Below, piece after piece: positions 48,660-58,274 of a stretch of 64,000 bases of DNA. The translations under genes were made by a program, and so were the position numbers. The first letter of the stretch is position 1. Each line of letters starts with the position of its first letter. Source of the stretch: Neisseria wadsworthii 9715 (GTDB taxonomy: Bacteria > Pseudomonadota > Gammaproteobacteria > Burkholderiales > Neisseriaceae); NCBI RefSeq assembly GCF_000227765.1, contig NZ_JH165159.1, positions 25,300 through 89,299 of the forward strand. The letters are read 5' to 3'. Under the pieces are notes generated by a model. It did not search any database. It was not told the origin of the DNA and saw only the letters and a program-made list of their open reading frames with translations.

Positions 48660-49229
48660 TCAAAACCAAACAATACCGTTTTCAGACACAAAGCCGTCCA
48701 AACGCATATCATGCATTTCGTTCGGCAGCTTTCGTATCATTTGGCAAGCAAAGCCCGCACCGATTTTCAAAGGCTTGCCAAAGCGCGCGCGCGCCAGCGA
48801 AGCATCATAAAACCCGCCGCCCTGCCCCAAACGGTAGCCTTGCTCATCCACGCCCACCAACGGCAGCAACATAATATCCATTCGTTCGGCGCGCACTTTT
48901 CTGCCTGAAAACTGCGGAATATCCAAACGGCCTTTTCGGTTGCGTTCCGGCGCCAATCCAACATGGTAAGGTGTAAACCAAAGCCGCAGGCTGCGTTTTT
49001 CAATATAAGGCAGATAAACTCGCACACCTCGCTTGAACGCACTGCGAACCAGTTCATCCAACACCAGCTCGCTGCCCACCGGCCAATACACCGCCATTTT
49101 TTTACCGCGTTTGAGCAGCTTTTTCATATTCCGATTGGCGGCAAGCGTGACTCGGCGGCGTTCCCGACCGGAAAGGCTTTTGCGTGCCCGGCGCAGCCGG
49201 CGGCGGATTTCGTGCTTGCTATGCGGCAT
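48660..49229 (-). CDS. 5-formyltetrahydrofolate cyclo-ligase
   Basis: Recycles 5-formyl-THF to 5,10-methenyl-THF with ATP. The 189-residue protein has a basic N-terminus, the substrate segment YWPVGSELVLDEL, and the nucleotide loop GQGGGFYD (family GxGxGYYD) near residue 137. The end GFVSENGIVWF is typical. A facing uptake sequence pair begins just upstream at 49262; another single copy lies near 48641, just beyond the stop codon. Confidence 0.9.
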   Translation of the reverse strand: MPHSKHEIRRRLRRARKSLSGRERRRVTLAANRNMKKLLKRGKKMAVYWPVGSELVLDELVRSAFKRGVRVYLPYIEKRSLRLWFTPYHVGLAPERNRKGRLDIPQFSGRKVRAERMDIMLLPLVGVDEQGYRLGQGGGFYDASLARARFGKPLKIGAGFACQMIRKLPNEMHDMRLDGFVSENGIVWF

Positions 49230-49261
49230 GATGGTTTCCTGATATTAGGCGAGTTAGCGTT

Positions 49262-49295
49262 TATGCCTGTCTGAAAAATATTTCAGACAGGCATT
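49262..49295. terminator. Uptake-sequence inverted pair
   Basis: TTATGCCTGTCTGAAA faces its complement with a short loop, 33 bases upstream of the cyclo-ligase start. Confidence 0.6.
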
Positions 49296-49328
49296 TGTTT
49301 ATTTAATAGCAATAAACTCATTGTTTAT

Positions 49329-49440
49329 CATGGTTTGGTCATGCTTGGGCTTGACCCGAGCATCTCTAAATGTCCTCGTGACTGAAGATACTCGAGTGAA
49401 GCCGAGTATAACGAACGTGCTATTTTTTAGTTAATTTGGT
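49329..49440. repeat. MITE-like palindromic element, copy C
   Basis: A diverged copy: GTCATGCTTGGGCTTGACCCGAGCAT, a spacer containing GACTGAAGATACTCGAG, then GCCGAGTATAACG and TTAGTTAATTTGGTATG. The core palindrome is still clear, but the TATAG/CTATA ends are decayed. Confidence 0.6.
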
Positions 49441-49472
49441 ATGTACGCCTTGAATGTCAGTTTTCCCTTTAT

Positions 49473-49745
49473 TTAAGATTGCGCTTCATGGCCGCGCGGC
49501 CACTTACTTTCTTTGCTTCGCCAAAGAAAGTAAGCAAAGAAAGGCGACCGCGGTTACCGGTTTGCTACGCAAACTGCCCTCACTGCGCATGCTTTTCGGG
49601 GCGGCCGCTAGTCGCTACGCTCCGAGAGCGGCCTTACTCTCCCGAAAATCCTGCTCCGTTCGGCGGCGCCAGCGGGCAGGCAACAATAGCCAAGATTTAC
49701 TAATGGCTTCAGCGCTCGATTTTTTAAATCGATTCACTATACTTA
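49473..49745. repeat. GC-rich repeat copy 2
   Basis: The core, 49473-49706, is a second copy of the element at 47965-48155. It carries two internal additions: the complete palindrome TTACTTTCTTTGCTTCGCCA with its complement (49505-49535), and a GCGGCCGCTAGTCGCTACGC segment (49600-49630). It is followed by TTTAAATCGATTCACTATA (49727-49741), which matches the MITE-like end. With copy C on the left, it looks like a GC-rich repeat bracketed by MITE ends. Open frames through it are repeat artefacts. Confidence 0.75.
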
Positions 49746-49750
49746 ATAAA

Positions 49751-49786
49751 CAATGCCTGTCTGAAAAGGCTTTCAGACAGGCATTG
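49751..49786. terminator. Uptake-sequence inverted pair after pgk
   Basis: CAATGCCTGTCTGAAA faces its complement with a 4-base loop, 35 bases beyond the pgk stop. Confidence 0.75.
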
Positions 49787-49820
49787 TATGTTGTTCCCAC
49801 TAATCGGAAAACCGTTTGAT

Positions 49821-50999
49821 TTAGCCTGCAAATTTCTCCAACGCGGCTACGGCGGGCAATTCTTTACCTTCCAAAAACTCGAGGAACGCGCCGCCGCCGG
49901 TGGAAATGTAGCTGATTTGGTCGGTAATGCCGAATTTGGCTATGGCTGCCAAAGTGTCGCCGCCGCCTGCAATCGAGAAAGCAGGGCTTTCGGCGATGGC
50001 TTTGGCCAACACTTCGGTGCCGCCTGCAAACTGGTCGAACTCAAACACGCCGACTGGGCCGTTCCACACCACGGTGCCGGCTTTTTTCAACAAATCGGCC
50101 AATTGCCCGGCTGATTTCGGGCCAATGTCGAGAATCATCTCGTCGGTTGCTACGTCGTCGATTGATTTCACGGTAGCTTCGGCATTTTCGGCAAACTCTT
50201 TGGCCACCACCACGTCAATCGGCAGCGGCACGGCGCCGCCTTTGGCCGACATTTTTTCCATGATTTTTTTCGCTTCGTCCACCAAATCGGTTTCCGCCAG
50301 CGACTTGCCGATGGGTTTGCCTTGCGCCAGCAAGAAAGTGTTGGCAATGCCGCCGCCCACAATCAATTGATCCACTTTGTCGGCCAAACTTTCCAAAATG
50401 GTCAGCTTGGTAGACACTTTGCTGCCTGCCACAATGGCCACCATCGGGCGGGCGGGTTCTTTGAGGGCTTTGCCCAAAGCGTCCAATTCTTCGGCCATCA
50501 AAATGCCGGCGCAGGAAAGCGGCGCGGCGGTGGCAACGGCTTCGGTTGAAGCTTGCGCACGGTGCGCGGTGCCGAATGCGTCGTTCACAAACACGTCGCA
50601 CAACGAAGCGTAGGCTTTGCCCAGCTCGGCGGCATTTTTCTTCTCGCCTTTGTTAATGCGCACGTTTTGCAGCATGGCCACTTCGCCGGCGGCCAAATTG
50701 GGTTTGTTTTCCTGCCAATCGTTCAACACTTTCACTTCTTTACCCAACAGGCCGCCCAAATGCGCGGCAACGGGCGCAACGTCGTCTTCGGGATGAAACT
50801 CTCCTTCGGTCGGGCGGCCGAGATGCGACATCACAATCACGGCGGCGCCGTTGTCCAACGCGTATTTGATGGAAGCCAGCGATGCGCGGATGCGGGTGTC
50901 GTCGCTGATTTTGCCGTCTTTAAACGGCACGTTCATATCGGCGCGGATCAATACGGTTTTGCCTTGTACGTTTTGTTCGGTGAGTTTTAGAAATGCCAT
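49821..50999 (-). CDS. pgk: Phosphoglycerate kinase
   Basis: Transfers phosphate between 1,3-bisphosphoglycerate and ADP in glycolysis/gluconeogenesis. The 392-residue protein has the N-domain motif [23 protein letters not shown], the segment [16 protein letters not shown] and the C-domain nucleotide motif [14 protein letters not shown]. Length is standard. Divergence of direction and uptake hairpins on both sides show a single-gene unit. Confidence 0.97.
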   Translation of the reverse strand: MAFLKLTEQNVQGKTVLIRADMNVPFKDGKISDDTRIRASLASIKYALDNGAAVIVMSHLGRPTEGEFHPEDDVAPVAAHLGGLLGKEVKVLNDWQENKPNLAAGEVAMLQNVRINKGEKKNAAELGKAYASLCDVFVNDAFGTAHRAQASTEAVATAAPLSCAGILMAEELDALGKALKEPARPMVAIVAGSKVSTKLTILESLADKVDQLIVGGGIANTFLLAQGKPIGKSLAETDLVDEAKKIMEKMSAKGGAVPLPIDVVVAKEFAENAEATVKSIDDVATDEMILDIGPKSAGQLADLLKKAGTVVWNGPVGVFEFDQFAGGTEVLAKAIAESPAFSIAGGGDTLAAIAKFGITDQISYISTGGGAFLEFLEGKELPAVAALEKFAG

Positions 51000-51111
51000 G
51001 TTTTGATTCCTTAGTAGTCGGATTGGATTTATTAATGTGTGATGTGATTATGCTTGATTGGGCCCGACCGGGTAAAGGCGGCTCGGCTGGACGGTATCGG
51101 AAAAAACTTGA

Positions 51112-51153
51112 ATGCCTGTCTGAAAGCCGCGTTACCCGCTTTCAGACAGGCAT
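51112..51153. terminator. Uptake-sequence inverted pair after hemL
   Basis: AATGCCTGTCTGAAAG faces CTTTCAGACAGGCAT across about 13 bases, 8 bases beyond the hemL stop. Confidence 0.7.
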
Positions 51154-51160
51154 CGGCCGC

Positions 51161-52444
51161 TTAAACCGGCATGGCGGCAAACACTTTGCGCGCTGCTTTC
51201 ACGGTGTCTTCAATCAGCTCCGGCGTGTGCGCGGCAGACATAAAGCTGGCTTCGTAAGCCGACGGGCCGAATGCCACGCCTTCCTCCAGCATGCCGTGGA
51301 AAAAGCGTTTGAAATTCTCGATATTTGAAGCCGTCATATCGGCGTAGGTTTCGGGCTTTTTGCCGGCGAAATACAGGCCGAACATACCGCCCACCGAATC
51401 GGCGGTAAACACCGTGCCTGCCGCCTGCGCGGCTTCCGCCAGCCCGTTTACCAGCTGCTCGGTGCGCTCGCTAAGGTTTTCGTAGAAACCGGGGCGCTGA
51501 ATAATTTCCAGCGTTTTCAAGCCGGCCGCCACGGCAACGGGGTTGCCGGATAAAGTGCCCGCCTGATACACGCCGCCCAAAGGCGAAATGCAGGCCATGA
51601 TTTCTTTTTTGCCGCCAAACGCCGCCAGCGGCATACCGCCGCCGATTACCTTACCCATGGTGGTTAAATCGGGCGTGATGCCGTGCAGCGATTGCGCGCC
51701 GCCCAAAGCCACGCGGAAACCGGTCATCACTTCATCGTAAATCAACACGCTGCCGTTTTCTTCGGTAATCCGGCGCAGGGTTTGCACGAATTCGCTGCTC
51801 GGTTTCACCAAATTCATATTGCCTGCAATCGGCTCGATAATCACGCAGGCGATTTCGTGGCCGAACCCGGCAAACGCTTCTTTCAACGCTTCGGTATCGT
51901 TGTAAGGCAATACCACGGTATGTTTGGTGAAATCGGCAGGCACGCCGGCGGAGCTGGGGTTGCCGAATGTGAGCAGGCCGGAGCCGGCTTTGACCAAAAG
52001 GCTGTCTGAATGGCCGTGGTAGCAGCCTTCGAATTTCACGATTTTGTCGCGGCCGGTGTAGCCGCGCGCCAGGCGGATGGCGCTCATGGTGGCTTCCGTG
52101 CCGGAGCTTACCAAGCGCAGCTGCTCCACGCTCGGCAGGATTTTGGCGATTTCTTCGGCAATCACGATTTCCGCTTCGGTCGGCGCGCCAAACGACAAAC
52201 CGTCTACAGCCGCTTCGCGCACGGCTTCGAGCACTTCGGGATGCGCGTGCCCCACAATGGCCGGCCCCCATGAGCCGACATAGTCGATATATTGCTTGCC
52301 GGCCGCATCCCACACAAACGCGCCCTGCGCTTTTTTAATAAAACGCGGCACGCCGCCGACGCTGCCGAATGCGCGCACAGGCGAGTTCACGCCGCCGGGA
52401 ATAATGGCTTTGGCGCGGTTGAAAAGCTCTTCGTTGCGGTTCAT
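51161..52444 (-). CDS. hemL: Glutamate-1-semialdehyde 2,1-aminomutase
   Basis: A PLP enzyme making 5-aminolevulinate in the C5 pathway of haem synthesis. The 427-residue form from 52444 has PLP lysine K265 in [16 protein letters not shown], the same number as in well-studied family members, and the N-terminus [30 protein letters not shown] lies 7 bases before the ATG. The long open frame further upstream is non-coding sequence that runs through an uptake-sequence pair and the neighbouring lipoprotein gene. Confidence 0.97.
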   Translation of the reverse strand: MNRNEELFNRAKAIIPGGVNSPVRAFGSVGGVPRFIKKAQGAFVWDAAGKQYIDYVGSWGPAIVGHAHPEVLEAVREAAVDGLSFGAPTEAEIVIAEEIAKILPSVEQLRLVSSGTEATMSAIRLARGYTGRDKIVKFEGCYHGHSDSLLVKAGSGLLTFGNPSSAGVPADFTKHTVVLPYNDTEALKEAFAGFGHEIACVIIEPIAGNMNLVKPSSEFVQTLRRITEENGSVLIYDEVMTGFRVALGGAQSLHGITPDLTTMGKVIGGGMPLAAFGGKKEIMACISPLGGVYQAGTLSGNPVAVAAGLKTLEIIQRPGFYENLSERTEQLVNGLAEAAQAAGTVFTADSVGGMFGLYFAGKKPETYADMTASNIENFKRFFHGMLEEGVAFGPSAYEASFMSAAHTPELIEDTVKAARKVFAAMPV

Positions 52445-52547
52445 AGGTTTATCCTTACCATAATCAAAACAAGTTTTCAGACAGGCATTGCCTGTCTGCG
52501 TGATACCAATCAATTTTATCAAGCCGTAAGTAAATAAGGCCGCATCT

Positions 52548-53408
52548 TTAGCTGGTGACTTTTTGTTGAAAATCTTGCAGCAATTTATCGTCTTCTTCCA
52601 GCAATCCCACAATTTGCTCTTTAATATCGCCTGCGGCGATTTCATAACCTTCTTTATCCCATGCTTGCATAGACACGGGCTTTTGGTCTTGTACATTAAA
52701 GACGATTTTGGCCATTCCGCCGCCATCGGTATAGTAGAGCGTATGCGTTTGTGTCTGATTCGGAAAATCCATGACAATGCGGGACTTGATTGTGCCTTGG
52801 GGATAGGTTGTTACCAAATCGATTTTGTCAGTAGAAAAATCCCGTATATAAGCCGATAGCTTGTTATCCGTATAAAAAGCGCCTATCCCTTGCCAAACGC
52901 CGTCCTCATATTTACCCTGCATATTTACCAAACCATCAGGCTGGAACCATACCAAATGGCTGTCGCCCATAGCAGAGTCGAAATCATTAACGTCTCCGCC
53001 GCGTTTGATGACAAACACATTCGTTTGGGGCGCTTTATTGTTTTGATAAAAATCCTGCACCACCCAACGGCCGTCTGCGGTTTGGCCTTTGACAACCCGG
53101 TAATAACCATCAGGCGACGGGCCCGGCTTCTGCTCGGCATCTTTTCCAAAATAAATTATCACTTGTTTTTGGGTAGGTGTGAAAGTGAAAACCGGTTGGG
53201 GGTTTGCGGGCGGCGTGGCCAGAGCGGCCAAATCATGTTTATCCAAACCAAGCTCTGAAGCTTGCGGTGCAGATTTATCCGCTTTTTTCCCAAAAATTTT
53301 AAATAATTTCGCTCCTGCTGAAAGCAGATCGGTACCGCCTTCTAAAGCACCCGGTTTGCAGGCACATAAACTGAAAGCAGCAACGATAATCAAAGTGAGT
53401 TTGCGCAT
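52548..53408 (-). CDS. Lipoprotein of unknown function, 286 residues
   Basis: Signal [17 protein letters not shown] with lipobox LCAC (Cys17). A short linker is followed by a beta-rich domain whose repeated pattern ([57 protein letters not shown]) is reminiscent of MORN/YwqK-type repeats; that resemblance is weak. It is upstream of hemL on the same strand with a gap of about 100 bases holding an uptake pair near 52474-52492, so it is probably separate. Confidence 0.72.
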   Translation of the reverse strand: MRKLTLIIVAAFSLCACKPGALEGGTDLLSAGAKLFKIFGKKADKSAPQASELGLDKHDLAALATPPANPQPVFTFTPTQKQVIIYFGKDAEQKPGPSPDGYYRVVKGQTADGRWVVQDFYQNNKAPQTNVFVIKRGGDVNDFDSAMGDSHLVWFQPDGLVNMQGKYEDGVWQGIGAFYTDNKLSAYIRDFSTDKIDLVTTYPQGTIKSRIVMDFPNQTQTHTLYYTDGGGMAKIVFNVQDQKPVSMQAWDKEGYEIAAGDIKEQIVGLLEEDDKLLQDFQQKVTS

Positions 53409-53592
53409 ATTATATTTTCTTCTATCATTTATAGTTGTTTACGAATGGCACCACGCCTGTCTGAATACCAGGATATGGTTGTTCGGATTTTAACAGATTC
53501 AATCCGCCGCCGCGCACTACATGCCCGAGTTTGCACAATTGTATTCGTTATAATGACAAATTTTCTTCAAATTGCCCAAACGAAAACTTCCT

Positions 53593-53864
53593 ATGGTTCC
53601 TCCCCAACCTTCCCCAAAGTCCGAATTGATGCGTAGCATGAAAAAAGTGGTGCCGGTATTGTTCGGCATGTTGCTGTTTGCACTGATATTAGGTGTGCAG
53701 GCTGCGTGCTGATTGCCGTGATTGCGCCGCATTTTGTGTCCGACAAACCGCACGAGTTGATTGCGCTGGCAATCACGCTGCTTGCCGCAAGCAGGCTTTC
53801 CATGCTGCCGACCGTATTGATTGCCGTGGCTTCGACAGGTATTTTGGGATATGTGATGGGATAA
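53593..53864 (+). pseudogene. Frameshifted small membrane protein, AzlD-like C-terminus
   Basis: From the ATG at 53593 the frame gives 39 residues with one membrane segment (KKVVPVLFGMLLFALILGVQ) and stops at 53710-53712. In the next frame, overlapping at about 53697, CVLIAVIAPHFVSDKPHELIALAITLLAASRLSMLPTVL-type sequence continues to 53864. Joined by a one-base shift near 53700 the product would be about 90 residues with three membrane segments. The second part resembles the C-terminal half of AzlD, the small subunit of branched-chain amino acid exporters. No azlC is adjacent. The assignment is tentative. Confidence 0.45.
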
Positions 53865-53865
53865 A

Positions 53866-53901
53866 AAATGCCTGTCTGAAAAGCTTTTCAGACAGGCATT
53901 T
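53866..53901. terminator. Uptake-sequence inverted pair between convergent genes
   Basis: AAATGCCTGTCTGAAAAGC faces its complement with essentially no loop beyond a GCTT turn, between the AzlD-like remnant and lysS. Confidence 0.75.
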
Positions 53902-53913
53902 GGCTATCTTGAT

Positions 53914-55428
53914 TTATTCGGGGCGCATTTGCGGAAACAGAATCACATCACGGATAGACGGCGCATCGGTGAGCAGCATCACCAAGCGGTCTAAGCCGAT
54001 GCCGCTGCCGCCGGTGGGAGGCAGGCCGTATTCCATGGCGCGGATGTAGTCGGCATCATAGTGCATGGCTTCGTCGTCGCCGGCATCTTTCTGCGCCACT
54101 TGCGCTTTAAAGCGGGCGGCTTGGTCTTCGGGGTCGTTCAACTCCGAATAGCCGTTGGCCAACTCGCGGCCGACGATAAACAGCTCGAAGCGGTCGGTCA
54201 GTCCGGGTTTGGTGTCGGATGCGCGCGCCAGCGGCGACACTTCCACCGGATAGTCGATGATAAACGTCGGGTTCCACAGTTTGCTTTCCGCACAGCCTTC
54301 AAACAAGGCCAGTTGCAGGCTGCCGATACCGGGCGACGGCGGGATTTTTTCGCCGTGTTTCACGATTTCTTTTTTCAGCCACTCGGCATCGTTTAACTGT
54401 TCGTCGGTATATTGCGGGTTGTATTTTTTGATGGCTTCGAGAATGGTCAAACGCTCGAACGGGCTTTCCAAATCCACTTCTTTGCCGTTGTAGCTCACTT
54501 TGGCGTTGCCACACACTTCTTTGGCGGCATGGCGGATCACGCCTTCGGTCATTTCCATCATGCGCTCGTAAGTGCAGAACGCTTCGTAGAATTCCATCAT
54601 GGTGAATTCGGGGTTGTGGCGGGTGCTCATGCCTTCGTTGCGGAAACTGCGGTTGATTTCAAACACGCGCTCCAAACCGCCCACAACCAAGCGTTTCAGA
54701 TACAGCTCGGGGGCGATGCGCAGGTAAAGCGGCATGTCGAGCGCGTTGTGGTGGGTAACGAAAGGCTTGGCCGTGGCGCCGCCGGGAATCGGGTGCATCA
54801 TCGGGGTTTCCACTTCGAGATAACGCTCGTTGACCATGTAGTTGCGCACGGCTTGGATGATTTTGCTGCGTTTGATAAAGGTGTCGCGCGAATCTTGGTT
54901 GGTAATCAGATCGGCGTAACGCTGGCGGTATTTCTGCTCTTGGTCGGTCAGGCCTTTGTGTTTGTCGGGCAGCGGACGCAGCGATTTGGTAAGCAGATGC
55001 AGCTTGGATGCGCGCACGGTCAACTCGCCGTGGTTGGTTTTGAACAGCGAGCCTTCCACGCCGATGATGTCGCCCAAATCCCAATGTTTGAAGGCGTTGT
55101 GCACGTCTTCGCCCACGCCTTGGTTGTTCACATACACTTGAATCTGGCCGCTCACGTCTTGGATGGTGGCGAAGCTGGCTTTCCCCATGGCGCGTTGCAG
55201 CATCATGCGGCCGGCCACTTTAACGGGGATTTCCTGCGGGTCGAGCTCGGCTTTTTCCAGCGAACCGTATTGCGCCTGCAAATCGCCTGCGAAGGCGTCG
55301 CGCTTGTATTGGTTGGGGAAAGCGGTGCCGTGTTTGCGCAGTTCGTTTAATTTTTCGCGGCGCAGGGCGATGATTTGGTTTTCGTCTAACTGGGGTTCTT
55401 CGGTTTGGGGATTGTGTGGTTGACTCAT
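53914..55428 (-). CDS. lysS: Lysine-tRNA ligase, class II
   Basis: Charges tRNA-Lys. The 504-residue protein has an N-terminal OB-fold anticodon domain (residues about 60-180, [21 protein letters not shown]) and the class II catalytic core: motif 2 [22 protein letters not shown] and motif 3 [13 protein letters not shown] near the C-terminus. Length matches the bacterial enzyme. Confidence 0.97.
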   Translation of the reverse strand: MSQPHNPQTEEPQLDENQIIALRREKLNELRKHGTAFPNQYKRDAFAGDLQAQYGSLEKAELDPQEIPVKVAGRMMLQRAMGKASFATIQDVSGQIQVYVNNQGVGEDVHNAFKHWDLGDIIGVEGSLFKTNHGELTVRASKLHLLTKSLRPLPDKHKGLTDQEQKYRQRYADLITNQDSRDTFIKRSKIIQAVRNYMVNERYLEVETPMMHPIPGGATAKPFVTHHNALDMPLYLRIAPELYLKRLVVGGLERVFEINRSFRNEGMSTRHNPEFTMMEFYEAFCTYERMMEMTEGVIRHAAKEVCGNAKVSYNGKEVDLESPFERLTILEAIKKYNPQYTDEQLNDAEWLKKEIVKHGEKIPPSPGIGSLQLALFEGCAESKLWNPTFIIDYPVEVSPLARASDTKPGLTDRFELFIVGRELANGYSELNDPEDQAARFKAQVAQKDAGDDEAMHYDADYIRAMEYGLPPTGGSGIGLDRLVMLLTDAPSIRDVILFPQMRPE

Positions 55429-55532
55429 TCTGCTTTTCCGAAAATTCAGGCAGTTACATACCGCCTGTTAATCAAATTAAACCGAGCATTTTACGCCGGT
55501 TCGGTGTGTTTTAAAAGCATATAGGCAGCATA

Positions 55533-55564
55533 AATGCCTGTCTGAACATGTTCAGACAGGCATT
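55533..55564. terminator. Uptake-sequence inverted pair
   Basis: AATGCCTGTCTGAACATGTTCAGACAGGCATT-type pair with a CATG turn, between the thioredoxin-like gene (stop at 55606) and lysS. It ends the former. Confidence 0.75.
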
Positions 55565-55605
55565 CTTAAAATATGGTTGCGATTTTTTTAGGCCGAATCT
55601 TCCGA

Positions 55606-56085
55606 TCAACCCAGCTTACACTGCATCCGCACAGCCTTTACCGCCTCATCCAGTTTAGCCGCATTCACTTCCCCCGCAATGTTTTGGCGTTTGTCGCATT
55701 TATCGGCATAAACCACGGTATAAGGCACCCCGCCGAATTGATTGCCGAGTGTTTTCATAAACGCGCGGCTGTCGTTGCCGGAATAATGCCATACCGGATA
55801 AACCACCGGCGTTTTTTGCAAAAACTGGCCGATGCTTTCGCGCTTATCAATTGCCACCCCAACCAGCGACACTTTTTTCTTATCCTGTTTTTGATACCAT
55901 GCCGACATGGCCGGCATCTCTTTGCGGCAGGGCGCACACCATGTCGCCCAGATATTGACCACTTTAACCTGCCCCGGCAAAGCCCGGAAGTTTTGCGGCT
56001 TACTGCTTTTCCAGTCTTGCAGATCGGCAGCCGGTACTTGCGCGGCACACACAGCAGCCAACAGCATCATTAATTTTTTCATCAT
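55606..56085 (-). CDS. TlpA-family periplasmic thioredoxin-like protein
   Basis: The 159-residue protein has a signal peptide (cleavage after QVPAA, about residue 20) and a TlpA/ResA thioredoxin fold. The active site WCAPC has cysteines 50 and 53, and the cis-Pro loop is GGVPYTV. Two further cysteines (DKCDK, MQCKLG) are near the C-terminus. Such proteins reduce disulphides in the periplasm, often for cytochrome c assembly; System II genes are at 12181-16180 in this window. The specific partner is unknown. Confidence 0.88.
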   Translation of the reverse strand: MMKKLMMLLAAVCAAQVPAADLQDWKSSKPQNFRALPGQVKVVNIWATWCAPCRKEMPAMSAWYQKQDKKKVSLVGVAIDKRESIGQFLQKTPVVYPVWHYSGNDSRAFMKTLGNQFGGVPYTVVYADKCDKRQNIAGEVNAAKLDEAVKAVRMQCKLG

Positions 56086-56225
56086 ATTTCCTTGTTAAAC
56101 TGAATCCTGTTTATCAAGCGGGAGATTGCACGCGACAAAACATTAACGCTGGCATACAATAACGCAACCTGTAATGCCTGTCTGAAAACAGCTTGATTAT
56201 TGAAAAACAACTTTACCAAAAAACC

Positions 56226-56582
56226 ATGGCAAACATCATTCTTTATCACAATCCCCGCTGCTCCAAATCACGTGACGCACTCGCCCTTTTGGAAAGCCGA
56301 AACATTCAGGCCGAGGTTATCCGCTATTTGGACACGCCGCCCGACTTTGCCGCACTGGAGGGCATCTTCCAAAAGCTCGGGCTTGATTCTCCGCGCGGCA
56401 TGATGCGCGTGAAAGACGAATTGTACAAAACCCTCGGGCTGGATACAGCCGAACTCAGCAACGAGCAGCTTTTACAAGCCATCGCCGAGCATCCTGCCCT
56501 GTTGGAGCGCCCGATTGCCATTGTCGGCAACCGCGCCGCCATCGGCCGACCACTGAATAATATCGAAGCGATTTTACCCTAA
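56226..56582 (+). CDS. arsC: Arsenate reductase (glutaredoxin type), ArsC family
   Basis: The 118-residue protein begins NIILYHNPRCSKSRDAL with catalytic Cys12. It contains the arginine triad region and ends LLERPIAIVGNRAAIGRP, typical of glutaredoxin-coupled ArsC rather than the Spx or YffB branches. No other ars genes are near. The start at 56226 (MANIILY) fits the family; the frame is open for 11 codons upstream without similarity. It lies 9 bases before the YdcF-like gene, so the two are an operon. Confidence 0.9.
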   Translation: MANIILYHNPRCSKSRDALALLESRNIQAEVIRYLDTPPDFAALEGIFQKLGLDSPRGMMRVKDELYKTLGLDTAELSNEQLLQAIAEHPALLERPIAIVGNRAAIGRPLNNIEAILP

Positions 56583-56591
56583 AAAATCTGC

Positions 56592-57239
56592 ATGAACACA
56601 TTCAAAACCGGCAAAAGCCTGCTGCGCTATTTTTTCGTCGGCATATTCGCCAGCCTGATGCTGCCCATATTGCTGATGCTTTATTGCGCTTTTGATGTTT
56701 ACCAAACAGGCAATGCCAAGCCGCAAACGATATACGCCGATGCCGCCGTGGTGCTCGGCGCCGCCGCTTGGGGCAAAAACCCTTCTCCCGTATTTCGCGA
56801 ACGCATCAATCATGCCATCACGCTTTACCAGAGCCGGCGTGTAGAAAAGCTGATTTTCACCGGCGGCTCACCGAAAGAAGGCTATATGACGGAAGCGGAA
56901 GTCGGCAGGCGTTATGCTTTAAAGCAAGGTGTACCGAAAAAAGATATTTTGTTTGAAAACACTTCGCGCGATACGTTTCAAAACTTGCAAAACATCCGCA
57001 AGCTCTTGCGCGACAACGATATCGACACCGTTATTCTCGTGAGCGACCCCTACCATCTGGCTCGCGCACGCACAATGGCGCATGATTTGGGCATCAATGC
57101 CGCCACATCCGCCACTCCGACCAGCCGCTTTACAGAAAGCGAAAAGCGCCGCCGGTTTCTGATGCAGGAAACTTATGCGTTGTTTACTTACCGTTGGAAT
57201 CATTGGAGCACGCGTGTTTTGAGCGCGCTGCATTTATAG
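56592..57239 (+). CDS. YdcF/DUF218 family protein
   Basis: The 215-residue protein has one N-terminal membrane segment (residues about 12-34) and a DUF218 domain starting DAAVVLGAAAWGKNPSPVFRERI. It has the conserved FTGGSPKEG, S-E-A pattern (MTEAEVGRRYAL), NTSRDTFQN and VSDPYHLARA. Family members such as E. coli SanA and YdcF are linked to envelope integrity; no reaction is established. It starts just after arsC on the same strand. Confidence 0.88.
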   Translation: MNTFKTGKSLLRYFFVGIFASLMLPILLMLYCAFDVYQTGNAKPQTIYADAAVVLGAAAWGKNPSPVFRERINHAITLYQSRRVEKLIFTGGSPKEGYMTEAEVGRRYALKQGVPKKDILFENTSRDTFQNLQNIRKLLRDNDIDTVILVSDPYHLARARTMAHDLGINAATSATPTSRFTESEKRRRFLMQETYALFTYRWNHWSTRVLSALHL

Positions 57240-57242
57240 CTA

Positions 57243-57334
57243 TATAGTTAAACCACTTACATAATAACAGCCCCGTCATACTCGGGCTTGGCTCGAGTAT
57301 GACGGGTGTATTATTTTTAAGTTGATCCGCTATA
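57243..57334. repeat. MITE-like palindromic element, copy D
   Basis: A compact 92-base copy with both ends intact: TATAGTTAAACCACTTAC on the left and TTAAGTTGATCCGCTATA on the right. A single GTCATACTCGGGCTTGGCTCGAGTATGAC palindrome lies inside. It begins four bases after the YdcF-family stop codon. This copy best defines the minimal element. Confidence 0.85.
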
Positions 57335-57356
57335 GTCAATCAAATTACCTTAATGG

Positions 57357-57399
57357 CAACAATGCCTGTCTGAAAACACCTTTTCAGACAGGCATTGTT
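57357..57399. terminator. Uptake-sequence inverted pair
   Basis: AACAATGCCTGTCTGAAAA faces its complement across 6 bases, between the YdcF-family gene and the converging 97-residue gene. Confidence 0.75.
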
Positions 57400-57410
57400 C
57401 ATCGCACGGT

Positions 57411-57704
57411 TTAACGTTTTTTCTTATTGGTGTTTTTGCTGCCTTTGGGCTTTTTTTCTGCCGCAGCCAAACGCTGCGCCACAAATTCAACCATCAAATC
57501 CTTCTTTTCCCAGAAAAAAGTTTCCATTTTCGACAGCGAATAAATTTTGCGCACCATGGCCGGCAAACCGGCATGAATAATGGCCGCCACTTCCTTATTG
57601 GTTTCCTCGGCATCCATCGCCTGTTGCAGGTCGATGCCTTTACCGTCAAGATATTCTTGCAGCGATTTTTTCACACCGCCGTGGATTTCAAATTGTCCGA
57701 TCAT
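57411..57704 (-). CDS. Conserved-looking hypothetical protein, 97 residues
   Basis: Not recognised. A soluble, highly charged, probably helical protein with a Lys-rich C-terminus (KKPKGSKNTNKKKR). It has no signal peptide. AAGGAAAACG lies before the ATG, supporting translation. Base composition matches the core genes. Confidence 0.65.
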   Translation of the reverse strand: MIGQFEIHGGVKKSLQEYLDGKGIDLQQAMDAEETNKEVAAIIHAGLPAMVRKIYSLSKMETFFWEKKDLMVEFVAQRLAAAEKKPKGSKNTNKKKR

Positions 57705-57830
57705 TTCGTTTTCCTTCGTTTAGCATAATCAATAATGCGGAGGGCATTCTAACAAACTTAACCGGCTGCCGTGCTGCTTACAACAAACTTTAACGATATA
57801 ATGCGGTTTTCTTCCAACGCCTGTCTGAAA

Positions 57831-58250
57831 ATGTATCTCTGGTTTAAATTCATCCATATCTTCTTCATTATTTCCTGGTTTGCCGGACTGTTTTACCTCC
57901 CCCGCATTTATGTAAATCTGGCAATGGCGGCGCCGGAAAGTAACGAATATGAACGACTAATGGTCATGGCAGAAAAACTGTTTAAGTTCATGACACCGCT
58001 GGGCATAGGCGCCTTGCTTAGCGGTATCATTGTGCCTTTTACCGTTAATTGGTGGGCCAACGGCTGGGTACATGCGAAAACATCCATCGGGTTTCTGCTG
58101 GCCGTCTATCATGTTTACTGCTGGGTGCTTTTGCGCGCCTTCCGCACAAAAGCAAACCGCCACAGTCATAAATGGTATCGCTTTTTCAACGAGATTCCCG
58201 TGATATTAATGATTGCCGCGCTTTATTTAGTGGTATTCAAGCCTTTCTAA
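57831..58250 (+). CDS. hemJ: HemJ-like protoporphyrinogen oxidase (CopD/UPF0093 family)
   Basis: The 139-residue inner-membrane protein has four helices. The N-terminus YLWFKFIHIFFIISWFAGLFYLPR carries the conserved His9, and WVHAKTSIGFLLAVYH carries Lys83 and another His. These match the residues essential in HemJ, which oxidises protoporphyrinogen IX in haem synthesis; hemL lies 5 kb away. The ATG follows directly on an uptake sequence (CGCCTGTCTGAAAATG), so the leader lacks a normal ribosome binding site. An upstream in-frame start would read through that sequence. Confidence 0.85.
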   Translation: MYLWFKFIHIFFIISWFAGLFYLPRIYVNLAMAAPESNEYERLMVMAEKLFKFMTPLGIGALLSGIIVPFTVNWWANGWVHAKTSIGFLLAVYHVYCWVLLRAFRTKANRHSHKWYRFFNEIPVILMIAALYLVVFKPF

Positions 58251-58274
58251 CAGCCGATTCAAACAAGGAAAACC

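Noticed and set aside
47965-49745. Open frames through the GC-rich repeats that would encode small Arg/Pro-rich proteins
   Set aside because: Both copies are palindromic repeats; the frames are not kept equally open in the two copies and match only the repeat itself.
51161-52777. Long N-terminal extension of hemL (about 110 codons)
   Set aside because: The extension reads through an uptake-sequence pair and into a lipoprotein gene on the same strand. The ribosome binding site and family N-terminus are at 52444.
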